Shown piece after piece: positions 22,123-35,452 of a DNA stretch of 64,000 bases. The stretch lies in contig OY970820.1 in the NCBI GenBank assembly GCA_963853835.1, positions 76,380,909 through 76,444,908 of the forward strand, in the 5' to 3' direction. This DNA is from Calendula officinalis. Taxonomy: Eukaryota > Streptophyta > Magnoliopsida > Asterales > Asteraceae. The notes under the pieces were generated by a model. The model had not been told where the DNA came from, searched no databases, and saw nothing but the letters and a program-made list of their open reading frames with translations. The position numbers were made by a program, and so were the translations under genes. How positions within the stretch are numbered: position 1 is the stretch's first letter; each line of letters opens with the position of its first letter.

Positions 22123-23093
22123 CTACAAAAGAAACAATTTCTTTGTTAGTGTATTCATTAATAATCCTTAAAATAATTTTCCCAATCTTTATTCATAAGG
22201 CTAGGATACGACCACTAGTTATACGATATGAAGAGGGATGCCGTATTTCACACCGAATAATTTCGTGTCGTAGGCAAACTATTGTCATTTTCAATCTTAT
22301 GAAATCCCTAGTTCTTTGAGATTCATTCTCGTGAGAGAATGGCATGTTAATCTCGAATCAATGCTCTTTCTAATCTATATGACAGGGATGCCGTGGATCA
22401 TATATTAGAATGTGAAACGATCATAAAACACCCACGTGGACTCTCAGCTCAAGTTCGCTTGAGTATCGCGAGAATCATTTCACTCATAAGATAATCTCAC
22501 AATTAACGTACCGGTTAACCACACGAGTTCCGTTAATCAGACTATAATACGAGCGCGTGTTATTTTATGGAGAGCACACGATGTTCACATTTATATTAAA
22601 CGGGAAGAATTTGTTTAATTTTATGATTATACTTTTAATATTTGATATCTTCCTATTATGCCCATTCGGTAGCTCAATTCTAAGACAAGGGAAGCGGTGG
22701 GGCAGGTCAGCGCTAGGCGTGTTAAAAACGCAACCCCGTTTAGAGATCCATATCTTCCTTTTCATCCTTTAGATGCCTTAGACTATGGGTGAGCCTACTA
22801 ATGACATAAGCGACGATGTATTTAACTTTAGTTATAATATATATAAACTATTATATAATTATATCTATGATAATTAAAACATTTTAATTTCATTTACTAA
22901 AGTTCTATATAGTATAATTAATTATATAAACGCGCGAGGACGCGACGTTTTAATTACTATTATAACTATATCTTGTATAATATTTAATAAACTATTATTA
23001 CATAATATTATATATGTATAAGGGAGGAATATCAAATCATATTTGATATATAATGGAATTTCGAAATATATATATATATAAAGAGAGAGAGGG
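22123..23093 (-). other. Copia leader, part proximal to gag
   Basis: Non-coding, between the gag start and the Mutator left end. It has no clear ORF or LTR. It contains A/T-rich palindromic wording (22830-23040) and ends in a (TA)n(GA)n stretch at 23066-23092. Confidence 0.5.
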
Positions 23094-23158
23094 AGCGGTT
23101 CATGCGAGAACCACTGAAATTGCGGGAACCGCGAGAACCTATTTACAGCCCTTGGATA
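23094..23158 (+). repeat. Left terminal inverted repeat of the Mutator element
   Basis: AGCGGTTCATGCGAGAACC continues to ACAGCCCTTGG. It matches the complement of 40504-40566 with only a few mismatches and indels (GCGGGAACC against GCGAGAACC). Confidence 0.9.
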
Positions 23159-23464
23159 TGTAAATTAGTGGTTAAGATCTAAAGGGGTCTAAGTGTAATT
23201 AATTGAACAAAATTGGATGGAAAAAACGTGTATGGAGGGTACAATAGTCAAATGAACAGCTAATATAATTAATAGTTTTTTAAAGAAATCCGTTTAATTT
23301 GGGATAGAATCGACGGAACCCTAAAAATCAGCCAACCACGATTTCTTTCTCTCCCTACCTCGATCATTCATCAAATCTAAAACCCTTTTTACTATCTCTC
23401 CCTCTCGTTCAAAAATCAAACGAAAACCCTAGGGAATCATAGAACGACAGACGAAATTCGTAAC

Positions 23465-26400
23465 AATGTCTTCATCAGAAGCTGGAGTCGCTAAATCCAT
23501 GAACGAAGGTATGGTATGTTCCCATTTTATATTTTGATTTTGTATTTAGGGCTCATATTCCGTTCGCAACAATTCATTAATGTAGGGTTTTTTGATTATG
23601 GTATGCGATTTTATGTTGAAATCGGTAGTGTTCATTGATTTAGGGTTTCGATTGACTGATTTCGGGTTTCGATTGATTGATTTAGGGGTTTTTTTGCGAT
23701 ATTTTTTGTTACTGTTTACAGAGATGGATTGGTTGATTAATGACTTTCGATTGACGATAATAGTGACTGATTTAGGGTTTCGAGTGTAATAACTTCATAT
23801 AACAGTGAATGATGTATTGTATAATGAACACATGGAAATAACATGTTATGTAGCAAAATATGTGTAATGAACAATACGATTGGGGCGTTTAGGTTATACT
23901 GTTTTCTTGTTGTTGTATAATGTGAAATTTTAATGAATATTTGTAATGAAGAGAACCGTGGTTAACGGTCGCGAAGCCTATCAAGGCCAGGAGAAAATAT
24001 ATTGGATGTAGAACAGAATCAGATGATGAAACAGGGGCAACACATGTGACATCCACGGAAGAAGCAAATGCTGAAAATTTTGATGTTCCTGAAGAACCAA
24101 TTGCTGAAAATTTTGATGTTCCTGAAGAACCAATTGCTGAAAATTTTGATGTTCCTGAAGAACCAATTGCTGAACAGATTGCTGTACAAAAAGGTATTAT
24201 TTACAAGTTTTTTTGTAATATTGTAAATGGTTTTGTGATTTTTAATCTTTTAAATATAGGCAAGCAAAATATTGATGATCGTGTTGAGAAGACGGTTAAA
24301 CTTACAGCAAAGCAAAAAGGTTTACTTATATAAATTAATCGTTTAACTTTTTTAATCTTTTTTTAACTTGTGTTCATTAATTGTTTATACGTTCAGGGAA
24401 GGGAAAACTTATTGAAAACAAGGATGAGGTGCCAAGTGTCAGAATAACACGAAGTGCTAATAATAAATGTAAACTTTATTTTGTTTATATATTGCGGTTT
24501 TAATACGTTACTGATTATGTTCATTCTTTATGTTTTACGTACAGGTAATCAGAATGTAGGTGATAAAGAACCCAAGGCTGTTGATACGAGGAATAAAAAA
24601 ATACGTAAGAGTAGGAAGATTAATTTGGTGGATGAAGTTGATACTGATTTTGAGGAATGATCGAATAAAAAAAGGGCTAAATTAGACAAAGAGAAAATGA
24701 AAAAGGTAGGAAAAACTGAATCATCAAGTGTTAATGGACGGCTGCTTATACGTTCATCACCGAATACACTTTATTCAGCAGTTCGTTCTCTTAACGACAT
24801 ACAAAAAAAACTGTGTTGAAGAGATGGGGCTTGGTTCGTTATTTGAAATTAATATTGAGTCGCTACCATGGCATCTTCGTTATTTTGTTGCCGATAGGTT
24901 AGATGATCAAAAATTAGAAATCAAGCTTAGTAAAGGGAAAATCAAAATTACAAAAAAATCTGTTTTTGAGACGTTAGGTGTGCGTTTAGGTGGAGTAACC
25001 ATTGATTCCCTAGATGAACAAAAAGTTGAAGATGAATTAGTTGTTAAATGGTTTGCACAATTTAATAAAAGGGAAATTAAACCGTCTGAAGTGTTGAAAA
25101 GAATAGTAAGCAGTAAAGAAGCTGATGCAATTTTCAAATTGAATTTCATAGTTCTATTTGCAAATATAATGGGGAAAACAAAAGCGAGAGGAAAATGTGA
25201 TATATCGATCCTGAAACACATAAATCAAAACACCATCCTTAGAAGAATAGATTGGTGTGACTATATACTTAATTGTGTGAAAGGATGCAAGGAAAAATGG
25301 GTGAAGAATAAGGAAAACAGTTATTTTGTCAGCCCAATCACGTTCTTTATTGTAAGTTGTTTTTATTATTTATGTTACTCAATAAATAACACTTAGCATC
25401 GTAATGAACACAATGTCTTTATAATGAACGCTGTTTCATTACGATGATCGTCGTTCTTCATATAATTAAATCTGTTTCTTTATGATGAAACTGTTTAAAT
25501 TAGGTCGTTTACATTCGGTCTTTATAATGAACATTGTCTTCATATAATGAACACTGTTTTCAAGTAATGAACACTGTCTTCATATAATGAACACTGTTTA
25601 CATTTGGTTATTATATTTCAAATGTATTTGTACTAATGCTCTATAATGAACAATGTTTTTGATACGTAGCTTCTTTTCGTGGATTCAACAAAATGTAAAA
25701 AGATGACGGTGAACAGAGCAAGGCCCGTGATTAGAAACTGGAACACTTTTTTGTTGAGTGATAGGGAAGGATATGGTGGGTTTGACAAAGCCACTCTTAG
25801 TGAACCGTACATCCCACCATCAGATGATGAGGAGATGGAAATCGAGAGTGAGGATGGACAGGAAGAAGAAAACGTGCAACCTGGTGTTCAAATGAAGGAA
25901 GAGGTACGGTTAACACATGTAATAAAACAAACTTTATTGTAATTTTTTACCTAATAATATTATTTTAATAAAATGGCAGGGGTGTATTGAAAACATGGAA
26001 GCAATATTGAACATTAATTGAAAACACAAAAGAACTGGTGAAAGTAACAAACGATTCGTGTGTTTTGTTTAAAAACAGCTTGAAAATCGGTGACTAGGTT
26101 GAGAAGGTGAAGATGTTAGATGATGTGCTGAAAGATATGAAAGAAAATGTTAAAGGTAATGATAAAGAGTGAAATATAATAATGAACATTGCAGTATGTA
26201 GTAAGTAGTTATTTGTAATAATTAGGTCCGTTTAAATGTTGTAAGTCTAAAGCCTAATATTTTGTTAACAAACATGGGGGGTGGGTGATGTGGTATGTTT
26301 ATAACTCGGGACCGTGTGGTTGTTGTAATTTTTTGGGAATGCAAAATAGGCAATTATGGGTAGTGAATGTTCAATGACAAATATTATATGTTGGATGAAC

Positions 26401-28223
26401 TTTAGTTAATTTAAAACGATTCTATGTTAACAAGTACAATTTTTTTTGTAAATTGTGCATTAATGCTAATAAAAATGTAACGTTTGTGATTATGTACTTT
26501 AAGCCAATTAGGAAACTCGGAAAAGGTATATTTGTCAGAAAACAACAAACAAATGATCAATGTGATGGGCGATAAGTTTGAAAAGAGTGATGATGCTGAT
26601 CCGTACAGTTCTCCTAAAGTACAAGGTTGTCAGACTATTACCCTGTCGACACAAATGTCACCGGGATATTGTGAGGCTGTTGAAGAAACGATGAATAAAC
26701 TTAAAGCCCATGGTTACCGGGATGACATACTGGTTACAGAAGCGTCACCAAACTACTTAAGAAAATTAGAAAAAGCGATTAATACACCTAAAGACCCAGG
26801 TTTTCAAATTGACATACCGGTCACACAAGTGTCACCGGGTTATTATAATGATATTGAAGAAGCAATGGAAACAACTATGAAAGGGAGATCACGTCTTCAT
26901 TCAGAAAATGCCATAAATGACATGCCAAGCTTTAGTCTTGGCCTAACACAAGAGTTTGACAACGTTAGAAATGATGGTGATGTTGGTATTCGAGTTGTTA
27001 ATGAACAGAAAGAAACCGTTACCGATAATAAAAAAGTTATCTCAAAGCCAAAAGACCAACCCATTGTTGTTCAAAAAAGGACGTCGACGCGGGCTGTCAA
27101 CTTATCTGAGCAACTACGTTCACCGTTTGCACAGAGGGTGGTTGATATTGGAAAAAAAACTAACCACTGAAGAAAAAAAGTACTAAATTACATAACGAAG
27201 CCCGCGTTGAATTATCAGTAAGTGTATTCATTTTACTTTTTTAGTGCTGGTGAAATTTAAATAAAGAATAATGGTTGACTAGAATTTTATTATACTGCAG
27301 TCAAATAGTATTCATGACAAAGGATGAACACCAAATGAAGAGAGGACCTCTTAGTTGTTTTGCAACGCAAGGTCCGTTTTTAGATGAACACATGGTCTGC
27401 TATGTTAAACCTACAAGAGGGAATTAGAGCACCAGAGTCACCGTCTATATTGTTTCTACCGGCAACTCGGGATAAAATGAGCGTTGATGAACGTGTAAGA
27501 TCGGTAACGCATGTACTTGGTGAGATGATGCATAAAGACACTAACTTAATGAAATTGAGAGCAGTGGACCTGGTACGTTTAAAATCTTGTCATACTAGCC
27601 GGAAACTTATGCAAATGAACAATAATGTACAATGAAGTAATGAATAGTAATGAACACTGATTAAAGTTGTTAATATTTTCTTTAATGACCACATGCAGGT
27701 ATTCATCCCGGTGATGTATGTTACTATTTATTTGATATGCTTTGATTTAAAGCATGGAACAATTGATATAATAGACCACATGAGTTATGATCAACCGATT
27801 AGAATAAAGTATGATGGATTGCCGGATAATCTGGTAAGATAAAAATAAAAATCATGTTTTATCACTTATATGATCAATACTGAACTAATCCAATTTAATT
27901 TTCAGAAAAATGGCTTCGTACATTATCTTAAGTACGTTGATCATCCAAAAGCCCATAAGTTGGAGGCTGCAAAACCAGTATTGCTTAACATGGATTGGAG
28001 ATCACGAGGCAACAAACATGAAAAGGATGTGTTTGTTATGCGTCATATGGAGACTTACATGGGGGGCGGGGCATCAAATTGGTGTTGTGGTTTGGATGCG
28101 GAAGGACGACGACTGAAAACTTTATTGAAAAAGTTGAGGGAACGGTACACAATAAAAATGTTGATGTCGGAGCATAATGTTTTACGTAACAAAGTGTTGA
28201 AAGAAGCAGAAGAGTGTGGCTAA
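23465..28223 (+). pseudogene. Ulp1-like (SUMO protease-type) gene of the Mutator element, degenerate
   Basis: Family role: Ulp1/SENP cysteine proteases cleave SUMO. Exon 1 starts ATG at 23465 (MSSSEAGVAKSMNEG), with a GT donor at 23509. An exon near 23954-24193 carries three 33-bp repeats encoding AENFDVPEEPI. Exons to 24660 are Lys-rich. 24728-25396 encodes the domain usual at the start of these proteins (MGLGSLFEINIESLPWHLRYF, KSVFETLGVRLGG). 26532-27170 has three SPGYxxxxEEAM-like repeats. 27690-28223 is the catalytic end (YLICFDLKHGTIDIID, VFVMRHMETYMGGG). TGA at 24658 and a frameshift near 24790 in a poly-A run break it. The Cys position of the DCGVF-type motif reads EKDVF, and the expected His before YLICF is absent. 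Exon limits are approximate. Confidence 0.75.
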
Positions 28224-28855
28224 ATATCTGCATTGGAAAAATTCGCAGTTTCATGTTTTTTTTATAGACACTCATGTTTTTGTCATATTTATGTTAAGAT
28301 ACTAGTTTTTGTCATGGAATGATTGGTTTTTTCTTTTTCTGTTGGGATATTAATGTTTGAGGTGAAATTTATCTAATACTTATTTATGTTTGGACAAATA
28401 TTATTTGCATTTAAGGTTTGCTATTCATCGTTGAACATATTTACGACCTTAAAGTTAATAAGTTTTTTTTGCTATTCAAACAGGATTAATTTAAGACCTT
28501 AGTTTTAAGACCTTAGTAATTTTGTTCATCGTTTAAAATTTCGCATTTTGCATTTTAAGTTATGCTATTCATCATTGAACAAATCTTATCTGTTTGACGA
28601 AATTGTTGCTAATGCATATCAGTTTGTTGGGCGGAGTTTCATGGTAACAAAAAATATTAGTAGCTAAAACGTAATAAATAGTTCTTATAGAAACTACATC
28701 ATATAAAGAGTAATAAATCATTAAACATTGTCTCATGTGAATAAAAAAGACGAAAACATAGTCTATAAGTTTAACAATTATAAGGAAGTGGGAAAAACAA
28801 CTGTTTTTAATATAAAGTAAAAGATTCATGTTTTAAACTTAAATTCTTTAAAATT
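28224..28855. other. Spacer between convergent Mutator genes
   Basis: A/T-rich, holding the 3' ends of both genes. I see no further gene. Confidence 0.5.
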
Positions 28856-30923
28856 TCATCTTTTTTGTCGTTTTGATGATGATGCTACTTTGTAAGTTGA
28901 AGGTCCTCCACATGTTCGCGAGTTGTGGCCGACCTCGAGAAAAACTTGACATTTTTTGCCTTCGTCCTTGTCCTTCGCTTTTTCTATTGCCCTCTCACCA
29001 GGACCTTTCAATCTCTTACCCGTACCACATCCTTTATTTCTAATACCTGGAGGAGCATGTAGTTGAAATTCTGTTTGTGCATCACCAACTAATTCACCAA
29101 ATCTAGCAGCCTTGCCTTTCTTTTGAGATTGTTGATCAGGTGCCTTATGTTTAAACTCACTAGTTAATTCATTAAGCCTAGTAAGAAACTCGTCAAGTGA
29201 GTTCGGTGATGAACCGAATCTAGAAATACATGATTCAACATCTAACATTGCGTCGGCCACAAATTGTTTTGAACTATCGTTTGGCACTCCATATCGATAG
29301 CGACTATAAAGTGTATCACGTGGCATTAGGTTAGAACTCCATCGTCTTAATATGTATTTCTCAGGTATCTCTTTTACGTGTTCAAAATTAAAAACACAAA
29401 ATACATGTCTACATAAATATCCATGCTGGCCAAAAAGATTACAACTGCACACTACAGTGGCTTCATCTGCATTATATCTGACCTGCACATCGAATGAAAA
29501 AATTAAAACATTATACAAATTTAAACGGAAGTAATTAATACTATCATGTATGTAATAGTACCTTAAAGTCACCAACAAATTTATCGTGTTGGTCAAAATG
29601 TTTGATCATAAACACACCAGGTTCTTCCTCATACCCTGATGTCTTAAGTGAGCATGAATAAATTCCTCTAACTATTTCATGTTGCACTTTCCTGAACAAA
29701 GTTATTGTGTATATTGATGAAGCGTGACGCTCAATAGGGAGCTGGGTGTCCATTTTTGGTATTTTTGTTGTGTCTTCAAAGTCATCTCGCCGTTGTTTAT
29801 ATCTTTGTTTTTCCATTGCAGCCTCAAAACAAAGCATGAACTGCACCAACGTATGGCTAAAATTTAAGAATTTACGAAACATTGAATTTGAACTCTCTGA
29901 CCGTGAAGTGGTTCTCATCAAACAATACATTGGTATATGTTTAAAATAAGCAGGAATCCATTGCTGCCTAATATTGAACATATCACCAAGCCACTTATGT
30001 TGATGTAGTGAAAATTCCGATATTAATTCACCCCACTACCTCTCAAACTCTTTTGTACCAGTGTTACTATTCCATACAAGCTTATGTAATCGTTTCCTGA
30101 TCTCTTTACTATCTTGGTTATCACCAGTGATCTGTATTGAACAAATAATGGATTAGATGAACAGTGTTCATGACTGAACACTGTTGGTGCGAAACAATAA
30201 GATGTAGGTCAGAAGGTGTTCGCTACTGAAATGACGTCATGACATCATAAAAAGAAATATTTTACCTTTAAAGGAAGTTTGTTCGTTATATGCCACATAC
30301 AGAATCTATAGTGAGATTCATTAAAAACAGGTGGAACAGCTTGCTTCATTGACGGATCCTGATCTGTAACAACAATATTAGGTTGCTTAACATGGGCTTT
30401 CAGAAATGCCTCTAACAACCAAACGTAAGAGTTAACGGACTCATCTTTTAGAAGTCCAGCCCCAAAAGTAACTGATTTGTTGTGATTATTAACACCGGTG
30501 AATGGTACAAAAATCATTCCATATCTGGTAATTAAGACTTGAAAAAAAATAATTAACCCATAAGAAAAAAAACAGTATATAGAAACAATTGATTGAATAC
30601 TTGTTGGTGCGGAATGTTGCGTCGAATGCCATAACATGACCAAACTCCGTATAGTTAAATTTTGATACTTCATCAGCCCAAAAAAGACCTCCAAGTTCGT
30701 TTTCATTGGACATGTAGTCGAAAGAGAAATTTGGGGCATGTTGTTTTCTGTTAGAAAGCATGTTTACGACCATTTGTGCATCTGCATTACCAATGTATTT
30801 ATTTATATCTCGCCTACAATTTTTATAATCAACCTCTGTGCCGTTTACCTTATCATACTCCCCTTTTAGTGATGCATGTAACCTATGTGCCACGGTCGGA
30901 CCAATATTACACGTAGACGCTGA
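28856..30923 (-). pseudogene. FAR1-related Mutator transposase, catalytic and SWIM part
   Basis: Exons on minus: 30923-about 30607 (NCRRDINKYIGNADAQ, FGHVMAFDATF, first catalytic Asp), 30522-about 30269 (GVNNHNKSVTFGAGLL, VVTDQDPSMKQAV with second Asp, FCMWHI), then 30130-29562 (FKHIPMYCLMRTTSRSESSNS containing the likely Glu), and 29483-28856 with the SWIM zinc motif CSCNLFGQHGYLCRHVF. The tail has a final CxxC/H knuckle-like CQVFLEVGHNSRTC. A TAG at 30036-30038 interrupts the WGELIS region where Trp is expected. The N-terminal exon lies beyond the nested Copia. Confidence 0.85.
30916..30920. repeat. Target-site duplication GACGC, left copy
   Basis: GACGC directly precedes the LTR start TGAAGG; the second copy is at 39132-39136. 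It lies within the transposase coding sequence. Confidence 0.95.
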
Positions 30924-32040
30924 AGGAATTATGTGCACAGTTAGTCAACCTATGATGATACATTCATGCCTACGAAACACTTAAGGGTCACACCGGTGAG
31001 TGCATGTAATACGAGCAAGATAAGCAATGATACTACGAAGAGGAATGATTCACAATAGTCATTATGAATCACTTAAGTATTAAGTTAAGTTTAACTTATT
31101 ACTAGATTAGTTTAACTAACTAATTAATACAAGTAGTTGTACATTTACTAGTTAAGTAAATATACAATGTGTTAATTATAGATTATCCATGATATGATTT
31201 AAAGCTATTAAATCATATAGTAATTGGATAATATTGTTGTATAAATTATATAAAGTTTATTATATAATTAGTTATTGAAAGTATAAATACAAGTATATAA
31301 TTCGTGTATATGGGTACCGAATTATTAGTGTATTAATACTAGACAATTAATGGTTAAGTGCAACAATAATAAACTAGTTAAACTATAAGGGATGGAAGTG
31401 TTAAAAGGAAGTTTAATTAAAGTTCTAATATTAATTAAACTTAAAGGGTTCTAAGCGTAACTTATTTGTATATAAATAAGAGGCTTAGGGTAACCCTTAT
31501 TTGTTCCTAACACCCTACGAAAATCACCCCTCCTCTCCTCCATGGCTTCGGCCGAAACACACACACAACACAAGCCTTTGTGTTCTTCGTGTTCTTCAAG
31601 TCTTGAAGATCCAAGTTCATTGCTTAGGTCAACTAGAAGATCGCTCGATTTGTTCATCATTAGTGGATATATCTTAAGCAATCAACAAGGTATGTTTTGG
31701 GAAACCCTTTTCTCTCTTCTCCCCTCTTGGACGAATTCGACCAAAGAACCCTAGGGTTCTTTGGTTGATGGTCGAACGAACCACACAAGCAATGTGTGTG
31801 TTCGAGTTCTTCGTACAAGGTTTCTTTCTTGTTAACCTAATCTAGAACTCCAACATCCCAATCCTTTAGGGTTAAGGATTAGGTTTAATCCAGTTCCGCA
31901 TTTAGGGATTAAATAAGCTAGTTGGTCTTAACCGGTCAAGAACAAGTTCATGTTCTTGGTCAGTCATGGTTTGAACCAAGTACACTAGGAGGTCGACCCA
32001 AGTGGTTGATCAGTTGCATGGTGCGTAGTAAAACCCTACA
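30921..32040 (+). repeat. 5' LTR of the gag-only Copia element
   Basis: 1,120 bp, TGAAGGAATT to CCCTACA. It contains a TATAAATAAG promoter box near 31471-31480. An ORF at 31542-31754 (MASAETHTQHKPLC) has a near-identical counterpart in the other LTR; this is probably leader sequence rather than a gene. Confidence 0.93.
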
Positions 32041-32041
32041 G

Positions 32042-32053
32042 TGGTATCAGAGC
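32042..32053 (+). other. Primer-binding site of the gag-only Copia element
   Basis: TGGTATCAGAGC, exact initiator tRNA-Met match, one base after the 5' LTR. Confidence 0.95.
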
Positions 32054-34585
32054 GTTGGTTTAGAGATCTAGACTAGATTAACAAAGATTGTTTGTTTACT
32101 TTAATTTTAAGTTTTTTTTGTTTCAAGTTTTCTTCTTCTTCTTCATATTTTTCGGAAAAAGGGAAGAACCCTAAGACCAAGAATATTAAACTAGTCTAAG
32201 TTTAATTGGTCAAGAAGGTTTCTAGATAACCCTAGCAAATTTTCGAAAAACCATAGGAAGAACCCTAGGATCAAGTATGTTAAACAAGATATGTTTAATT
32301 GATCAAAAGGACTCTTTCCATACTCCCTTGAGATTTCGTGACTTAGGAAAACCCTAGGATCAAGTATGTTAAACAAGATTTGTTTAATTGATCAAGAGGA
32401 TTCTTTCCTAATCTCTTAGAGATTTCGAAAATCTAGAGGTTACTTGGACACCAAGTTTATTAAACTAGCCTAGTTTAATTGGTGGAAAAGTTTCCTAGGC
32501 TTAAGAATTTCGAAACCCTAAAAAACCCTAGAACATTAAACTAGTTTAAGTTTAATAGTTTAAAAGTATTAATTAGGATAATAATCTAAAACCTAGTTAA
32601 CTAAACAAGTTTACGTTTAATAGGTTTAATTATTATTTTGATAGATTTATTAAAGCTAGTTCTTTAAACCTAGTAATTTAGACAAAGTTTTATTGTCTAT
32701 AAGGTTTAAATTAAAAAGTTTAAATAAATTTATTAAAAGTTATAATCTCTTTTAGAATTTAAACAAAGTTTATTGTTTAATAGGATTGATTAAAAATTAA
32801 TCTTTTAACTAAAATAATGTCTTTGATCAAGAAAGTCAAAACCCTAGTTTTGATTGGTCAAAAACAAGATTAGGGTTCATCTAATTAATTTAGGGAATTG
32901 ATAAAGAGGATGTTAATTTTTAAGTTCTAAAATTAACAAGGTGTATTTAATTATTTATATATATGTATTTAAATTTTCGGAATTTTTTAATTATTCAGTA
33001 AAACTGAATTTTAAAAGATATAATAAGTTTATACATATTTTAATTAGATTAAGTTAAAATACATATGTATAAATTAGATGTAGTATTCTTATTAGAATGT
33101 TACAAGTTTATTATAAAATATACATATATACGAATACATTAAAATACAAGATAAAATGGAACAATTAAAAAGGGTAATGTTATTTTGATCTTTAAAAGAA
33201 AACATTATAATTAGTTATTGTATATGTTATAATATAATTAAAACTAGAAAGTACAAAGTTATGATTTCATTATAACTAGAAATTGTACAAGTTGAAATTA
33301 TATGATTAACTAGAAATATACAAAGTTATATATATTATCATATGTTAAGATGTATAAAGTTATAAGTTGTTATAACTAGATAATTATACAAGTATAATAT
33401 AAGTATTTTACAAGTCGTGTAATATACTAGATTAATGATCAAGTGAAAATAACAAGAACCTATATTTAACTAGTTCAAGTTGAATATAAGAAATGTTTAA
33501 ACAAACTAAGAATTATTATATATAGTCTTTATATAATAAGTTTATTAGTTTCACCAAGTATAAACCGGTGATTGTGTTTAGCTTAAGTTTCATCATGGTT
33601 GTTGAAGCTAGTGGGAGCTATACAAGAAAATCACAAAGTTTGTAGGTATGTCGTTAAGACATAAGTTTTGGTCGAATCTAATAAGTCAAAACAAATGTTT
33701 AATTTCATTATTAGACATATGAAGAACTAGGTATGTTAAACTAGGTTTATGTTTCAAGTTCATGAACCATAAAAGAATTTAAAAGTTTAACATAAGTTTA
33801 TAAGTTTTTCAAGTAAGATAAAACAAGTAAGTTTTATTCTAAAAGAGATTTTTCACAAAATCTAGTAAAACGTTTTGTACACCTCGTTTTAGGTATACAT
33901 ATAAAATCATGTAAATTCTTGAAACTATAAGTTTTAAAGAATAGTTCTTAAGTTTTAAAAAGGTGTCTTGTAGAATCCTTCAATTCACAAGTCACACATT
34001 TGAAACAAGGATTAAGATTGGAATAAAGGTTTAAATTTAGTTTAAGACTTAAACAAACCCAAGAAAATCTTAGATCTAAGTACTATCCACATAATGGAAC
34101 ACCTCACTTGTTAAAAGATATTCATATTGTAAGGATAAAGAACCTTAGATATGGATTCAAATCATTGTGAGTGTTAGGGTGCGTAAGGTTCTGTGATAAT
34201 CGGGAGTCCCGGCGCAGAGCATCGCACTGTCTTAGATGGTCTGATCTACTTTGGTGATAATCAGGAGTCCCGGTCCAAAAAGTACTTGAGTAGAATAAAC
34301 ATACTAGACTTTATTACAAACTTAGAAATGTACAAATAGATTGTACAAAGTTGTAATAAGTTATAAGTCTAAAGATTCTACGACCCCTAGGAATCGTGTC
34401 AAGTCTTGATACGATCGGTTAGGATGTTACCTACCAGAAATAGCATGTCTCGTTGGGAAGTGCCCAAACCTTGCGGCGAGAGTGTGATATATGGATCCTA
34501 GGCCTAAAATATAAATTATGGGTTTATAATATATTTTAGATAATGTTTATTGATGATTACTAATTAAACTGGGTTTGATTTGTAG
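32054..34585 (+). other. Long A/T-rich leader of the gag-only Copia element
   Basis: About 2.5 kb without ORFs between primer site and gag. Diverged repeats of AACCCTAGGATCAAG and TTAAACTAG-type wording occur at 32160-32560. A duplicated GGTGATAATC(G/A)GGAGTCCCGG unit lies at about 34193-34280. This would carry packaging and translation signals; the long leader is unusual in length. Confidence 0.6.
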
Positions 34586-35311
34586 ATGGCAGCAACAAAC
34601 GCAATCGCGACAACAAGTACCAACAATCTCTCAGTTCGCTCAATCCTCGAAAAGGACAAGTTGACTGGGTCAAACTTTCTCAACTGGGAGCGCAATCTTC
34701 GTATTGTGCTCAGGCATGAGAGAAAGTGGTATATCTTGGAGAGAGCAATACCAAACACCCCTGCTGTTAATGCCAGAGCTGAAACGAGGCAAGCTTATGA
34801 TAAGCATGTTAGTGATGCACTCGATGTGAGCTGTCTGATGCTCGCCACTATGAGTCCTGAGTTACAAGCGGGACTTATGGATGTGCATGCATTTGAGATG
34901 ATCCAGCAACTTAGGGATTCATTTCAAGAGCAAGCTCGCACTGAGAGGTTTGACATCAATCGAGCCTTCAACTCTTGCAAGATGGTCAAAGGAACGCCGG
35001 TGAGTGCCCACGTCATGAAAATGAAGGGACACATGGATCACCTCGCTAGACTTGGTCACCCCATACTGCTGCAAATGGCAACAGATACTATACTCAACTC
35101 GTTGTCTGATGACTACAAGTCTTTTGTGGTCAGCTACAACAAGCATAATATGGAGAAATCCATTGCTGAGCTACATTCCATGCTCAAGACAGCTGAGTTG
35201 AGTTTGGGGACCAAATCTAAGGACGTTCTCATGATCGGTAATGGTGGTGGCGGTGGGAAGAAGAGAAAAGGGCATGGTGGTAAAGGAAAAGGTAAAACCT
35301 ATCCTAACTAA
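34586..35311 (+). CDS. Copia gag protein
   Basis: 241 codons, the structural protein that forms the virus-like particle. The N-terminus shows LTGSNFLNWERNLRIVLRHE and YILERAIP, typical for Copia gag. The helical core includes LQAGLMDVHAFEMIQQL, VMKMKGHMDHLARLGHP and TILNSLSDDYKSFVVSY. The C-terminus is a basic Gly/Lys tract (GNGGGGGKKRKGHGGKGKGK). TAA at 35309-35311 ends it before the zinc knuckle, which follows in the same frame. The ATG at 34586 is the first in frame and matches the family start. Confidence 0.88.
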   Translation: MAATNAIATTSTNNLSVRSILEKDKLTGSNFLNWERNLRIVLRHERKWYILERAIPNTPAVNARAETRQAYDKHVSDALDVSCLMLATMSPELQAGLMDVHAFEMIQQLRDSFQEQARTERFDINRAFNSCKMVKGTPVSAHVMKMKGHMDHLARLGHPILLQMATDTILNSLSDDYKSFVVSYNKHNMEKSIAELHSMLKTAELSLGTKSKDVLMIGNGGGGGKKRKGHGGKGKGKTYPN

Positions 35312-35452
35312 GGAGTGCCAAATGGTAAAGGTGTCAAACAAAAGGTCAAGAAGGTTAAGCCTAACACTGCGAGGACCGAGAACCGGTGCTTCAAGTGTGG
35401 TGTGGCTGGGCATTGGAAAAAGAATTGTCCAAAGGGTGCAAGTGGTAGTTGA
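35312..35452 (+). pseudogene. Gag zinc-knuckle segment after an in-frame stop
   Basis: Continues the gag frame immediately after TAA and encodes RCFKCGVAGHWKKNCPKG, a complete CX2CX4HX4C knuckle, before another stop near 35450. Either the stop is a mutation that removed the knuckle, or it is suppressed at low rate. I favour mutation. Confidence 0.7.

Noticed and set aside
31542..31754. 70-codon ORF present in both LTRs of the gag-only Copia element
   Set aside because: Its conservation is explained by LTR identity; no domain and no start context to support a protein.
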